DNA from: Fistularia commersonii
Taxonomy: Eukaryota; Chordata; Actinopteri; Syngnathiformes; Fistulariidae
Reading direction: 5' to 3'
Assembly (NCBI GenBank): GCA_037954325.1
Contig: JBBMNZ010000045.1
Span: forward strand, 558,001 to 622,000
DNA length: 64,000 nucleotides
How positions within the stretch are numbered: the first letter of the stretch is position 1; each line of letters opens with the position of its first letter. Positions 1 through 11,770 of the stretch are shown piece after piece. A model generated the notes under the pieces. That model saw only the letters and a list, made by a program, of their open reading frames with translations, was not told the DNA's origin and did not search any database. The translations under genes were made by a program, and so were the position numbers.

Positions 1-648
1 ATGATTCTGCACAATATATGTCAAATTCAGTGTAATCCACCTACAAGTTCAAAAGATATAGCCATAAGGTCAAAGAGTGCTTATCTTACCGAGGTTAAAT
101 CTTTTTTGAGTTGGAATGGAAATAACTAATGAATTTCATCATTCTGGTTTCTGCTGTTTATAAGTGTTGTTTCGGACATGATTAAGCACAATATATGTCA
201 AATTTAGTGTAATCACATCACGGGTTCAAAAGATATAGCCATTCATTCAAAAAGTGCTTATCTTATCGGGTTGAAGCGTTTTTGATTAAGAGTGGAAATA
301 ACTAATGAATTTCACCAAGTTGGTTTTTGCTGTTGATATATGTTGTTTAGAACATGATTCTGCACAATACATGTCAAATTCTGTGTAATCCAGCTACAAG
401 TTCAAAAGATATAGCCATAAGGTCAAAAAGTGCTTATCTTACAGATGTTAAATCTTTTTTGAGTTGGAGTGGAAATAACTAATCAATTTCATCATGCTGG
501 TTTCTGCTGTTGATATATGTTGTTTAGGACAAGATTCTGCACAATATATGTCAAATTCAGTGTGATCCCATCACAGGTTCAAAAGATATATCCATTCGTT
601 CAAAAAGTCTTCATCTCACTGAGTTGAAGCGTTTTTGATTAGGAGTGG

Positions 649-660
649 AAAAAAAAAAAA
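649..660 (+). repeat. A-tract variant (11-12 A) in one monomer type
   Basis: In one monomer type GTGGAAATAACTAATG is replaced by GTGG, a run of A, and G(G)ATTTC or GAATTTC. Runs of 12 A lie at 649, 1,291, 3,632, 4,273, 5,908, 8,775 and 61,881. Runs of 11 A lie at 22,197, 28,933, 34,672, 41,147, 44,426, 47,705, 50,984, 54,263 and 58,249. It occurs once per HOR, three to five monomers before the short monomer, and is a good unit marker. Blocks A and F have A12, while C, D and E have A11. Confidence 0.88.
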
Positions 661-886
661 GGATTTCATTAAGCTGGTTTCTGCTGTGGAAATATGTTGT
701 TTCGGACAAGATTCTGCACAAAATATGTCAAATTCAGTGTAATCCAGGTACAAATTCAAAAGATATAGCCATTCGTTCAAAAAGTTCTTATATCACTGAC
801 TTGAAGCGTTTTTGACTAGTAGTGGAAATAACTAATGAATTTCATTAATCTGGTTTCTGCTGTTGAAATATCTTGTTTAGTACAAT

Positions 887-1000
887 ATTCTGCAAAAAAT
901 GTGTCAAATTCAGTGTAATTCAGCGACAAAATCAAAAGATATAGCCATTCGTTCAAAAAGTGTTTATCTTATCGGGTTGAAATATGTTGTTTAGGACAAG
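887..1000 (+). repeat. Short (~114-bp) deletion monomer, type copy
   Basis: The landmark spacing falls from 176 to 114 bp here. CGAGTTGAAGCG and GCTGTTGAAATATG of a full monomer both contain GTTGAA, and in the short monomer they are fused as CGGGTTGAAATATG, which removes 62-63 bp. The same join appears near 975, 1,620, 1,910, 3,958, 4,600, 4,890, 6,233, 6,523, 9,101, 9,391, 22,700, 22,990, 29,436, 35,174, 35,464, 41,650, 44,929, 48,208, 51,487, 54,766, 58,752, 62,384, 62,674 and 62,964. It is absent from block B. Confidence 0.88.
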
Positions 1001-1061
1001 ATTATGTACAATTTATGTAAAATTCATCGCAATCCAGGTAAATTTTCAAAAGATATAGCCA

Positions 1062-1077
1062 TTCGTTCAAAAAGTGC
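1062..1077 (+). other. CENP-B-box-like stretch, partial match
   Basis: TTCGTTCAAAAAGTGC is present in most monomers. Against the mammalian CENP-B box core (TTCG, four bases, A, two bases, CGGG) it keeps TTCG and the central A but reads AGTG or similar in place of CGGG. A substantial minority of monomers carry AAGGTCAAAAAGTGC there, which removes the TTCG. The match may be coincidental, and no binding can be claimed. Confidence 0.3.
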
Positions 1078-1103
1078 TTATCTCACCGAGTTGAAGCGTT
1101 TTT
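1070..1103. other. Imperfect dyad 1 of the monomer
   Basis: The arms AAAAGTGCTT (1,070-1,079) and AAGCGTTTTT (1,094-1,103) pair over ten positions with two G-T wobbles, across a 14-base loop that itself contains CTC-ACC-GAG. The element is next to the box-like stretch and is kept in most full monomers. In short monomers the right arm is deleted. Confidence 0.5.
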
Positions 1104-3420
1104 GATTAGGAGTGGAAATAACTAATGAAATTCATCAAGCTGGTTTCTGCTGTTGAAATATGTTTTTTAGGACATGATTCTGCATAAAATATGTCAAATT
1201 CAGTGTGATCCCCTCACAGGTTCAAAAGATATATCCATTCGTTCAAAAAGTCTTCATCTCACTGAGTTGAAGCGTTTTGATTAGGAGTGGAAAAAAAAAA
1301 AAGGATTTGATTAAGCTGGTTTCTGCTGTGGAAATATGTTGTTTCGGACATGATTCTGCACAAAATATGTCAAATTCAGTGTAATCCAGGTACAAATTCA
1401 AAAGATATAGCCATTCGTTCAAAAAGTTCTTATATCACTGACTTGAAGCGTTTTTGACTAGTAGTGGAAATAACTAATGAATTTCATTAATCTGGTTTCT
1501 GCTGTTGAAATATCTTGTTTAGTACAATATTCTGCACAAAATATGTCAAATTCAGTGTAATTCAGCGACAAAATCAAAAGATATAGCCATTCGTTCAAAA
1601 AGTGTTTATCTTATCGGGTTGAAATATGTTGTTTAGGACAAGATTTTGTACAATTTATGTAAAATTCATCGCAATCCAGGTAAATTTTCAAAAGATATAG
1701 CCATTCGTTCAAAAAGTGCTTATCTCACCGAGTTGAAGCGTTTTTGATTAGGAGTGGATATAACTAATGAATTTCATTAATCTGGTTTCTGTTGTTGAAA
1801 TATGTTGTTTAGGACATGATTCTGCATAAAATATGTCAAATTCAGTGTAATTCAGCGACAAAATCAAAAGATATAGCCATTCGTTCAAAAAGTGTTTATC
1901 TTATCGGGTTGAAATATGTTGTTTAGGACAAGATTTTGTACAATTTATGTCAAATTCAGTGTAATCCAGGTACATTTTCAAAAGATATACCCATTCGTTA
2001 AAAAAGAGCTTTTCTCACCGAGTTGAAGCGTTATTGATTAGGCGTGGAAATAACTAATGAATTTCATTAATCTGGTTTCTGCTGTTGAAATATGTTGTTT
2101 AGGACATGATTCTGCAAAAAATATGTCAAATTCAGCTTAATCCCATCACATGTTCAAAAGATATAGCCATTCGTTCAAAAATGTCTTATCTAACCGAGTT
2201 GAAGCGTTTTTGATTAGGAGTGGAAAAAACTAATGGATTTCATCAAGCTGGTTTCTGCTGTTGAAATATGTTGTATAGGACATGATTCTGCACAATATAT
2301 GTCAAATTCAGTGTAATCCAGCGACAAGATCAAAAGATATAGCCATTCGTTCAAAAACTGCTTATCTCACCGAGTTGAAGCGTTTTTTAGTTGGAGTGGA
2401 AATAACTAATGAATTTCAATATGCTGGTTTTTGCTGTTGATATATGTTGTTTAGGACACAATTTTGCACAATATATGTCAAATTTAGTGTAATCACATCA
2501 CAGGTTCAAAAGATACAGCCATTCGTTCAAAAAGTGCGTATCTTATCGTGTTGAAGCGTTTTTGATTAAGAGTGAAAATAACTAATGAATTTCATCAAGC
2601 TGGTTTCTGCTTTTGAAATATGTTGTTTAGGACATGATTCTGCAATATATATGTCAAATTCAGTGAAACCCAGCTACAGGATCAAAATATATAGCCATCC
2701 GTTCAGAAAGTGCTTCTCTCACCGAGTTGAAGCTTTTTTTATTAGGGATGGAAATAACTAATGAATTTCATCAAGCTGGTTTCTCCTGTTGAAATATGTT
2801 GTTTAGAAAATGATTCTGCACAATTAATGTCAAATTCAGTGTAATCCAGCTACAAGTTCAAAAGATATCGCCATTCATTAAAAAAGTGCTTATCTCACCG
2901 AGTTGAAGCGTTTTTTATTAGGGATGGAAATAACTAATGAATTTCATCAAGCTGGTTTCTCCTGTTGAAATATGTTGTTTAGAAAATGATTCTGCACAAT
3001 ATATGTCAACTTCAGTGTTATCCAGCTACAAGTTAAAAAGATATATCTATAAGGTCAAAAACTGCTTATCTTATCGAGTTAAATTGTTTTTGAGTTGGAG
3101 TGGAAATAACTAATGAATTTCATCAAGCTGGTTTCTGCTGTTGATATATGTTGTCTAGGACATGATTCTGCAGGATATATGTCAATTTCAGTGTGATCCC
3201 ATCACATGTTAAAAACATATAGCCATTCAATCAAAAAGTCTTCATCTCACCGAGTTGAAGCGTTTTTAATTAGGAGTGAAAATAACTAATGAATTTCATC
3301 GAGCTGGTTTCTACTGTTGAAATATGTTGTTTAGGACATGATTCTGCAATATATATGTCAAATTCAGTGTAACCCAGCTACAGGATCAAAATTTATAGCC
3401 ATTCGTTCAAAAAGTGCTTT

Positions 3421-4061
3421 TCTCACCGAGTTGAAGCGTTTTTGATTAGGAGTGGAAATAACTATTGAATTTCATCAAGCTGGTTTCTGCTGTTGAAATA
3501 TGTTTTTTAGGACATGATTCTGCACAAAATATGTCAAATTCAGTGTAATCCCATCACAGGTTCAAAAGATATATCCATTCGTTCAAAAAGTCTTCATCTC
3601 ACTGAGTTGAAGCGTTTTTGATTAGGAGTGGAAAAAAAAAAAAGGATTTCATTAAGCTGGTTTCTGCTGTGGAAATATGTTGTTTCGGACATGATTCTGC
3701 ACAAAATATGTCAAATTAAGTGTAATCCAGGTACAAATTCAAAAGATATAGCCATTCGTTCAAAAAGTTCTTATATCACTGACTTGAAGCGTTTTTGACT
3801 AGTAGTGGAAATAACTAATGAATTTCATTAATCTGGTTTCTGCTGTTGAAATATCTTGTTTAGTACAATATTCTGCACAAAATATGTCAAATTCAGTGTA
3901 ATTCAGCGACAAAATCAAAAGATATAGCCATTCGTTCAAAAAGTGTTCATCATTGGGTTGAAATATGTTGTTTAGGACAAGATTTTGTACAATTTATGTA
4001 AAATTCATCGCAATCCAGGTAAATTTTCAAAAGATATAGCCATTCGTTCAAAAAGTGCTTA
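3421..4061 (+). repeat. 641-bp tandem duplication, copy 1
   Basis: The unit is three full monomers plus one short monomer. I could see no difference from the following copy over 641 bp. It includes the A12 tract at 3,632-3,643 and the short-monomer junction near 3,956. The base just upstream (3,420) is T where the second copy has A, which places the left edge. Blocks C and D have only one copy of this segment per unit, so this looks like a local, recent event. Confidence 0.85.
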
Positions 4062-4702
4062 TCTCACCGAGTTGAAGCGTTTTTGATTAGGAGTGGAAAT
4101 AACTATTGAATTTCATCAAGCTGGTTTCTGCTGTTGAAATATGTTTTTTAGGACATGATTCTGCACAAAATATGTCAAATTCAGTGTAATCCCATCACAG
4201 GTTCAAAAGATATATCCATTCGTTCAAAAAGTCTTCATCTCACTGAGTTGAAGCGTTTTTGATTAGGAGTGGAAAAAAAAAAAAGGATTTCATTAAGCTG
4301 GTTTCTGCTGTGGAAATATGTTGTTTCGGACATGATTCTGCACAAAATATGTCAAATTAAGTGTAATCCAGGTACAAATTCAAAAGATATAGCCATTCGT
4401 TCAAAAAGTTCTTATATCACTGACTTGAAGCGTTTTTGACTAGTAGTGGAAATAACTAATGAATTTCATTAATCTGGTTTCTGCTGTTGAAATATCTTGT
4501 TTAGTACAATATTCTGCACAAAATATGTCAAATTCAGTGTAATTCAGCGACAAAATCAAAAGATATAGCCATTCGTTCAAAAAGTGTTCATCATTGGGTT
4601 GAAATATGTTGTTTAGGACAAGATTTTGTACAATTTATGTAAAATTCATCGCAATCCAGGTAAATTTTCAAAAGATATAGCCATTCGTTCAAAAAGTGCT
4701 TA
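4062..4702 (+). repeat. 641-bp tandem duplication, copy 2
   Basis: This is the second copy of 3,421-4,061, offset exactly 641 bp, with its A12 tract at 4,273-4,284 and short-monomer junction near 4,600. It also forms the start of the 1,635-bp unit that is itself repeated at 5,697 and 8,564, so the two duplications are nested. Confidence 0.85.
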
Positions 4703-5696
4703 TCTCACCGAGTTGAAGCGTTTTTGATTAGGAGTGGATATAACTAATGAATTTCATTAATCTGGTTTCTGTTGTTGAAATATGTTGTTTAGGACATGAT
4801 TCTGCATAAAATATGTCAAATTCAGTGTAATTCAGCGACAAAATCAAAAGATAAAGCCATTCGTTCAAAAAGTGTTTATCTTATCGGGTTGAAATATGTT
4901 GTCTAGGACATGATTCTGCAGGATATATGTCAATTTCAGTGTAATCCCATCACATGTTAAAATCATATAGCCATTCAATCAAAAAGTCTTCATCTCACCG
5001 AGTTGAAGCGTTTTTAATTAGGAGTGAAAATAACTAATGAATTTCATCGAGCTGGTTTCTACTGTTGAAATATGTTGTTTAGGACATGATTCTGCAATAT
5101 ATATGTCAAATTCAGTGTAACCCAGCTAAGGGATCAAAATTTATAGCCATTCGTTCAAAAAGTGCTTTTCTCACCGAGTTGAAGCGTTTTTGATTAGGAG
5201 TGGAAATAACTAATGAATTTCATCAAGCTGGTTTCTGCTGTTGAAATATGTTTTTTAGGACATGATTCTGCACAAACTATGTCAAATTCAGTGTAATCCC
5301 ATGACAGGTTCAAAAGATATAGCCATTCGTTCAAAAAGTGTTTATCTTATCGGGTTGAAGCGTTTTTGATTAGGAGAGGAAATAACTAATAAATTTCATC
5401 AAGCTGGTTTCTGCTGTTGAAATATGTTGTTTAGGACATGATTCTATAAAAAATATGTCAAATTCAGTGTAATCCAGCGTCAAGATCAAAAGATAAAGCC
5501 TTTCGTTCAAAAAGTGCTTATCTCACCGAGTTGAAGCGTTTTTGATTAGGAGTGGAAATAACTAATGAATTTCATCAAGCTTGTTTCTGCCGTTGAAATA
5601 TCTTGTTTAGGACATGATTCTGCACAATATATGTCAAATTCAGTGGGATCCCATGACAGGTTAAAAAGATATAGCCCTTGGTTCAAAAAGGACTTA
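4062..5696 (+). repeat. 1,635-bp unit, copy 1 (8 full + 2 short monomers)
   Basis: The unit contains two short monomers (junctions near 4,600 and 4,890) and eight full-length ones. It is followed directly by a second copy at offset 1,635. I noticed only about three differences between copies 1 and 2: AAAATC/AAAAAC near 4,960/6,595, CATGACAGG/CATCACAGG near 5,298/6,933, and GCGACA/GCGAAA near 4,838/6,472. Confidence 0.85.
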
Positions 5697-7331
5697 TCTC
5701 ACCGAGTTGAAGCGTTTTTGATTAGGAGTGGAAATAACTATTGAATTTCATCAAGCTGGTTTCTGCTGTTGAAATATGTTTTTTAGGACATGATTCTGCA
5801 CAAAATATGTCAAATTCAGTGTAATCCCATCACAGGTTCAAAAGATATATCCATTCGTTCAAAAAGTCTTCATCTCACTGAGTTGAAGCGTTTTTGATTA
5901 GGAGTGGAAAAAAAAAAAAGGATTTCATTAAGCTGGTTTCTGCTGTGGAAATATGTTGTTTCGGACATGATTCTGCACAAAATATGTCAAATTAAGTGTA
6001 ATCCAGGTACAAATTCAAAAGATATAGCCATTCGTTCAAAAAGTTCTTATATCACTGACTTGAAGCGTTTTTGACTAGTAGTGGAAATAACTAATGAATT
6101 TCATTAATCTGGTTTCTGCTGTTGAAATATCTTGTTTAGTACAATATTCTGCACAAAATATGTCAAATTCAGTGTAATTCAGCGACAAAATCAAAAGATA
6201 TAGCCATTCGTTCAAAAAGTGTTCATCATTGGGTTGAAATATGTTGTTTAGGACAAGATTTTGTACAATTTATGTAAAATTCATCGCAATCCAGGTAAAT
6301 TTTCAAAAGATATAGCCATTCGTTCAAAAAGTGCTTATCTCACCGAGTTGAAGCGTTTTTGATTAGGAGTGGATATAACTAATGAATTTCATTAATCTGG
6401 TTTCTGTTGTTGAAATATGTTGTTTAGGACATGATTCTGCATAAAATATGTCAAATTCAGTGTAATTCAGCGAAAAAATCAAAAGATAAAGCCATTCGTT
6501 CAAAAAGTGTTTATCTTATCGGGTTGAAATATGTTGTCTAGGACATGATTCTGCAGGATATATGTCAATTTCAGTGTAATCCCATCACATGTTAAAAACA
6601 TATAGCCATTCAATCAAAAAGTCTTCATCTCACCGAGTTGAAGCGTTTTTAATTAGGAGTGAAAATAACTAATGAATTTCATCGAGCTGGTTTCTACTGT
6701 TGAAATATGTTGTTTAGGACATGATTCTGCAATATATATGTCAAATTCAGTGTAACCCAGCTAAGGGATCAAAATTTATAGCCATTCGTTCAAAAAGTGC
6801 TTTTCTCACCGAGTTGAAGCGTTTTTGATTAGGAGTGGAAATAACTAATGAATTTCATCAAGCTGGTTTCTGCTGTTGAAATATGTTTTTTAGGACATGA
6901 TTCTGCACAAACTATGTCAAATTCAGTGTAATCCCATCACAGGTTCAAAAGATATAGCCATTCGTTCAAAAAGTGTTTATCTTATCGGGTTGAAGCGTTT
7001 TTGATTAGGAGAGGAAATAACTAATAAATTTCATCAAGCTGGTTTCTGCTGTTGAAATATGTTGTTTAGGACATGATTCTATAAAAAATATGTCAAATTC
7101 AGTGTAATCCAGCGTCAAGATCAAAAGATAAAGCCTTTCGTTCAAAAAGTGCTTATCTCACCGAGTTGAAGCGTTTTTGATTAGGAGTGGAAATAACTAA
7201 TGAATTTCATCAAGCTTGTTTCTGCCGTTGAAATATCTTGTTTAGGACATGATTCTGCACAATATATGTCAAATTCAGTGGGATCCCATGACAGGTTAAA
7301 AAGATATAGCCCTTGGTTCAAAAAGGACTTA
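5697..7331 (+). repeat. 1,635-bp unit, copy 2
   Basis: This is a tandem copy of 4,062-5,696, with short-monomer junctions near 6,233 and 6,523 and an A12 tract at 5,908-5,919. After it the sequence leaves the unit: GGATTGGAAACAACTAATGG near 7,360 replaces the expected GGAGTGGAAATAACTATTG. The two tandem copies are almost identical, so they are likely recent. Confidence 0.85.
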
Positions 7332-8563
7332 TCTCACCGAGTTGAAGCGTTTTTGATTAGGATTGGAAACAACTAATGGATTTCATCAAACAGGTTTCTG
7401 CTGTTGAAATATGTTGTTTAGGACATGATTTTGCACTAAATATTTCAAATTCAGTGTAATCCAGCGACAAGATCAAAAGATATAGCCATTCGTTCAAAAA
7501 CTGCTTATCTCACCGAGTTGAAGCGTTTTTTAGTTGGAGTGGAAATAACTAATGAATTTCAATATGCTGGTTTTTGCTGTTGATATATGTTGTTTAGGAC
7601 ACAATTTTGCACAATATATGTCAAATTTAGTGTAATCACATCACAGGTTCAAAAGGTACAGCCATTCGTTCAAAAACTGCGTATCTTATCGTGTTGAAGC
7701 GTTTTTGATTAAGAGTGAAAATAACTAATGAATTTCATCAAGCTGGTTTCTGCTTTTGAAATATGTTGTTTAGGACATGATTCTGCAATATATATGTCAA
7801 ATTCAGTGAAACCCAGCTACAGGATCAAAATATATAGCCATCCGTTCAGAAAGTGCTTCTCTCACCGAGTTGAAGCTTTTTTTATTAGGGATGGAAATAA
7901 CTAATGAATTTCATCAAGCTGGTTTCTCCTGTTGAAATATGTTGTTTAGAAAATGATTCTGCACAATTAATGTCAAATTCAGTGTAATCCAGCTACAAGT
8001 TCAAAAGATATCGCCATTCATTAAAAAAGTGCTTATCTCACCGAGTTGAAGCGTTTTTTATTAGGGATGGAAATAACTAATGAATTTCATCAAGCTGGTT
8101 TCTCCTGTTGAAATATGTTGTTTAGAAAATGATTCTGCACAATATATGTCAACTTCAGTGTTATCCAGCTACAAGTTAAAAAGATATATCTATAAGGTCA
8201 AAAACTGCTTATCTTATCGAGTTAAATTGTTTTTGAGTTGGAGTGGAAATAACTAATGAATTTCATCAAGCTGGTTTCTGCTGTTGATATATGTTGTCTA
8301 GGACATGATTCTGCAGGATATATGTCAATTTCAGTGTGATCCCATCACATGTTAAAAACATATAGCCATTCAATCAAAAAGTCTTCATCTCACCGAGTTG
8401 AAGCGTTTTTAATTAGGAGTGAAAATAACTAATGAATTTCATCGAGCTGGTTTCTACTGTTGAAATATGTTGTTTAGGACATGATTCTGCAATATATATG
8501 TCAAATTCAGTGTAACCCAGCTACAGGATCAAAATTTATAGCCATTCGTTCAAAAAGTGCTTT

Positions 8564-10200
8564 TCTCACCGAGTTGAAGCGTTTTTGATTAGGAGTGGAA
8601 ATAACTATTGAATTTCATCAAGCTGGTTTCTGCTGTTGAAATATGTTTTTTAGGACATGATTCTGCACAAAATATGTCAAATTCAGTGTAATCCCATCAC
8701 AGGTTCAAAAGATATATCCATTCGTTCAAAAAGTCTTCATCTCACTGAGTTGAAGCGTTTTTGATCAGGAGTGGAAAAAAAAAAAAGGATTTCATTAAGC
8801 TGGTTTCTGCTGTGGAAATATGTTGTTTCGGACATGATTCTGCACAAAATATGTCAAATTAAGTGTAATCCAGGTACAAATTCAAAAGATATAGCCATTC
8901 GTTCAAAAAGTTCTTATATCACTGACTTGAAGCGTTTTTGACTAGTAGTGGAAATAACTAATGAATTTCATTAATCTGGTTTCTGCTGTTGAAATATCTT
9001 GTTTAGTACAATATTCTGCACAAAATATGTCAAATTCAGTGTAATTCAGCGACAAAATCAAAAGATATAGCCATTCGTTCAAAAAGTGTTCATCATTGGG
9101 TTGAAATATGTTGTTTAGGACAAGATTTTGTACAATTTATGTAAAATTCATCGCAATCCAGGTAAATTTTCAAAAGATATAGCCATTCGTTCAAAAAGTG
9201 CTTATCTCACCGAGTTGAAGCGTTTTTGATTAGGAGTGGATATAACTAATGAATTTCATTAATCTGGTTTCTGTTGTTGAAATATGTTGTTTAGGACATG
9301 ATTCTGCATAAAATATGTCAAATTCAGTGTAATTCAGCGACAAAATCAAAAGATAAAGCCATTCGTTCAAAAAGTGTTTATCTTATCGGGTTGAAATATG
9401 TTGTCTAGGACATGATTCTGCAGGATATATGTCAATTTCAGTGTAATCCCATCACATGTTAAAAACATATAGCCATTCAATCAAAAAGTCTTCATCTCAC
9501 CGAGTTGAAGCGTTTTTAATTAGGAGTGAAAATAACTAATGAATTTCATCGAGCTGGTTTCTACTGTTGAAATATGTTGTTTAGGACATGATTCTGCAAT
9601 ATATATGTCAAATTCAGTGTAACCCAGCTAAGGGATCAAAATTTATAGCCATTCGTTCAAAAAGTGCTTTTCTCACCGAGTTGAAGCGTTTTTGATTAGG
9701 AGTGGAAATAACTAATGAATTTCATCAAGCTGGTTTCTGCTGTTGAAATATGTTTTTTAGGACATGATTCTGCACAAACTATGTCAAATTCAGTGTAATC
9801 CCATCACAGGTTCAAAAGATATAGCCATTCGTTCAAAAAGTGTTTATCTTATCGGGTTGAAGCGTTTTTGATTAGGAGAGGAAATAACTAATAAATTTCA
9901 TCAAGCTGGTTTCTGCTGTTGAAATATGTTGTTTAGGACATGATTCTATAAAAAATATGTCAAATTCAGTGTAATCCAGCGTCAAGATCAAAAGATAAAG
10001 CCTTTCGTTCAAAAAGTGCTTATCTCACCGAGTTGAAGCGTTTTTGATTAGGAGTGGAAATAACTAATGAATTTCATCAAGCTTGTTTCTGCCGTTGAAA
10101 TATCTTGTTTAGGACATGATTCTGCACAATATATATGTCAAATTCAGTGGGATCCCATGACAAGTTAAAAAGATATAGCCCTTGGTTCAAAAAGGACTTA
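8564..10200 (+). repeat. 1,635-bp unit, dispersed copy 3
   Basis: This matches 5,697-7,331 at offset 2,867, with a 2-bp gain (an extra AT in ACAATATATATG near 10,128). Its short-monomer junctions lie near 9,101 and 9,391. About 1.2 kb of other monomers (7,332-8,563) separate it from copy 2, and those resemble 2,190-3,420. The arrangement fits a duplication of about 5.1 kb followed by tandem expansion in the left copy. Confidence 0.8.
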
Positions 10201-11770
10201 TCTCACCGAGTAGAAGCGTTTTTGATTAGGATTGGAAACAACTAATGGATTTCATCAAACAGGTTTCTGCTGTTGAAATATGTTGTTTAGGACATGATTT
10301 TGCACTAAATATTTCAAATTCAGTGTAATCCAGCGTCAAGATCAAAAGATATAGCCATTCGTGCAAAAAGTGCTTATCTCACGGAGTTGAAGCGTTTTTG
10401 ATTTGGAGTGGAAATAACTAATGAATTCCGTCAAGCTGGTTTCTGCTGTTGATATATGTTGTTTAGGACATGATTCTGAACAATATATGTCAAATTCAGT
10501 GTGATCCCATCACATGTTCAAAGATATAGCCATTCGTTCAAAAACTGCTTATGTCACCGAGTTGAAGCGTTTTTGAGTTGGAGTGGAAATAACTAATGAA
10601 TTTCAATATGCTGGTTTTTGCTGTTGATATATGTTGTTTAGGACAAGATTCTGCACAATATATGTCAATATCTGTATAATCCAGCGACAAGATCAAAAGA
10701 TATAGCCATTCGTTCAAAAACTGCTGATCTCACCGAGTTGAAGCGTTTTTGAGTTGGAGTGGAAATAACTAATGAATTTCAATATGCTGTTTTTTGCTGT
10801 TGATATATGTGGTTTAGGACATGATTCTACACAATATATGTCAAATTCAGTGTAATCCAGCAACAAGTTCAAAAGATATAGCCATAAGGTCAAAAAGTAA
10901 TTATCTTACCGAGTTAAATCGCTTTTGATTAGGAGTGGAAATAACTCATGAATTTCATCAAGCTGGTGTCTGCTGGTGATTTTTGTTTTTTAGAACATGA
11001 TTCTGCAAAATACATGTCAAATTCAGTGTAATCCCATCACATGTTCAAAAGATATAGCCATTCGTTCAAAAAGTGTTTATCTTATCGTGTTGAGGCGTTT
11101 TTGATTAAGAGTGGAAATAACTAATGAATTTCATCAAGCTGTTTTCTACTGTTGAAATATGTTGTTTAGGACATGATTCTACAATATATATGTCAAATTC
11201 AGTGTAACCCAGCTACAAGATCAAAATATATAGCCATTCCTTCATAAAGTGCTTTTCTCACCGAGTTGAACTATTTTTGATTAGGAGTGGAAATAACTAA
11301 TGGATTTCATCAAGCTGGTTTTCGCTGTTGACATATGTTGTTGGAACATGATTTTGCACAATATATGTCAAATTCAGTGTAATCCCATCACATGTTCAAA
11401 AGATATAGCCATTCGTTCAAAAAGTGTTTATCTTATCGGGTTGAAGCGTTTTTGATTAAGAGTGGAAATAACTAATGAATTTCACCAAGCTGGTTTCTGC
11501 TGTTCAAATATGTTGTTCAGTACATGATTCTGCACAATATATGTCAAATTCAGTGTAATCCAGCCACAAGTTCAAAAAATATAGCCATTCGTTCAGAAAG
11601 TCCTTCTCTCACCGAGTTGAAGCGTTTTTGATTAGGAGTGGAAATAAATAATGGATTTCATCAAGCTGGTTTTTGACGTTGAAATATGTTGTTTAGAACA
11701 TGATTCTGCACAATTAATTTCAAATTCAGTGTAACCCAACTTCAACTTCAAAAGGTATAGCCATTCGTTC
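10201..11770 (+). repeat. Diverse monomers between A duplications and B
   Basis: About nine full-length monomers, none repeated in tandem at once. Diagnostic variants such as ATGTGGTTTAGG (near 10,808) and GGTGTCTGCTGGTGATTTTTG (near 10,965) recur in the same order in block C (24,925 and 25,090) and in C' (37,760 and 37,920). The CTGTTTTCTACTG monomer near 11,140 is single here but tandemly doubled in C and C'. No short monomer occurs and no gene is seen. Confidence 0.75.

Larger units (their letters stand above)
1..11770 (+). repeat. Block A: diverse HOR family with nested duplications
   Basis: The monomers here are more heterogeneous than in D'. The order of variants matches block C: position 173 (CGGACATGATTAAGC) corresponds to 21,721, about 2,300-3,420 to about 23,200-24,300, and 10,330-11,770 to roughly 24,640-26,290. 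Inside the block are a 641-bp tandem duplication, three copies of a 1,635-bp unit, and a longer repeat in which about 2,301-4,060 is repeated at about 7,444-9,203 (offset 5,143). It contains ten short monomers, all before 9,500. No gene or foreign insertion was seen. Confidence 0.8.

Noticed and set aside
649..660. Poly(A) tail of a retroposon insertion
   Set aside because: The A run replaces about ten bases inside a normal monomer. There is no inserted element and no target-site duplication next to it.
887..1000. Unrelated second satellite family with a 114-bp monomer
   Set aside because: The short monomer aligns to the full one throughout, except for one 62-63-bp deletion at GTTGAA.
1062..1077. 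Functional CENP-B box
   Set aside because: The CGGG half of the core is absent; it is reported only as a partial resemblance.
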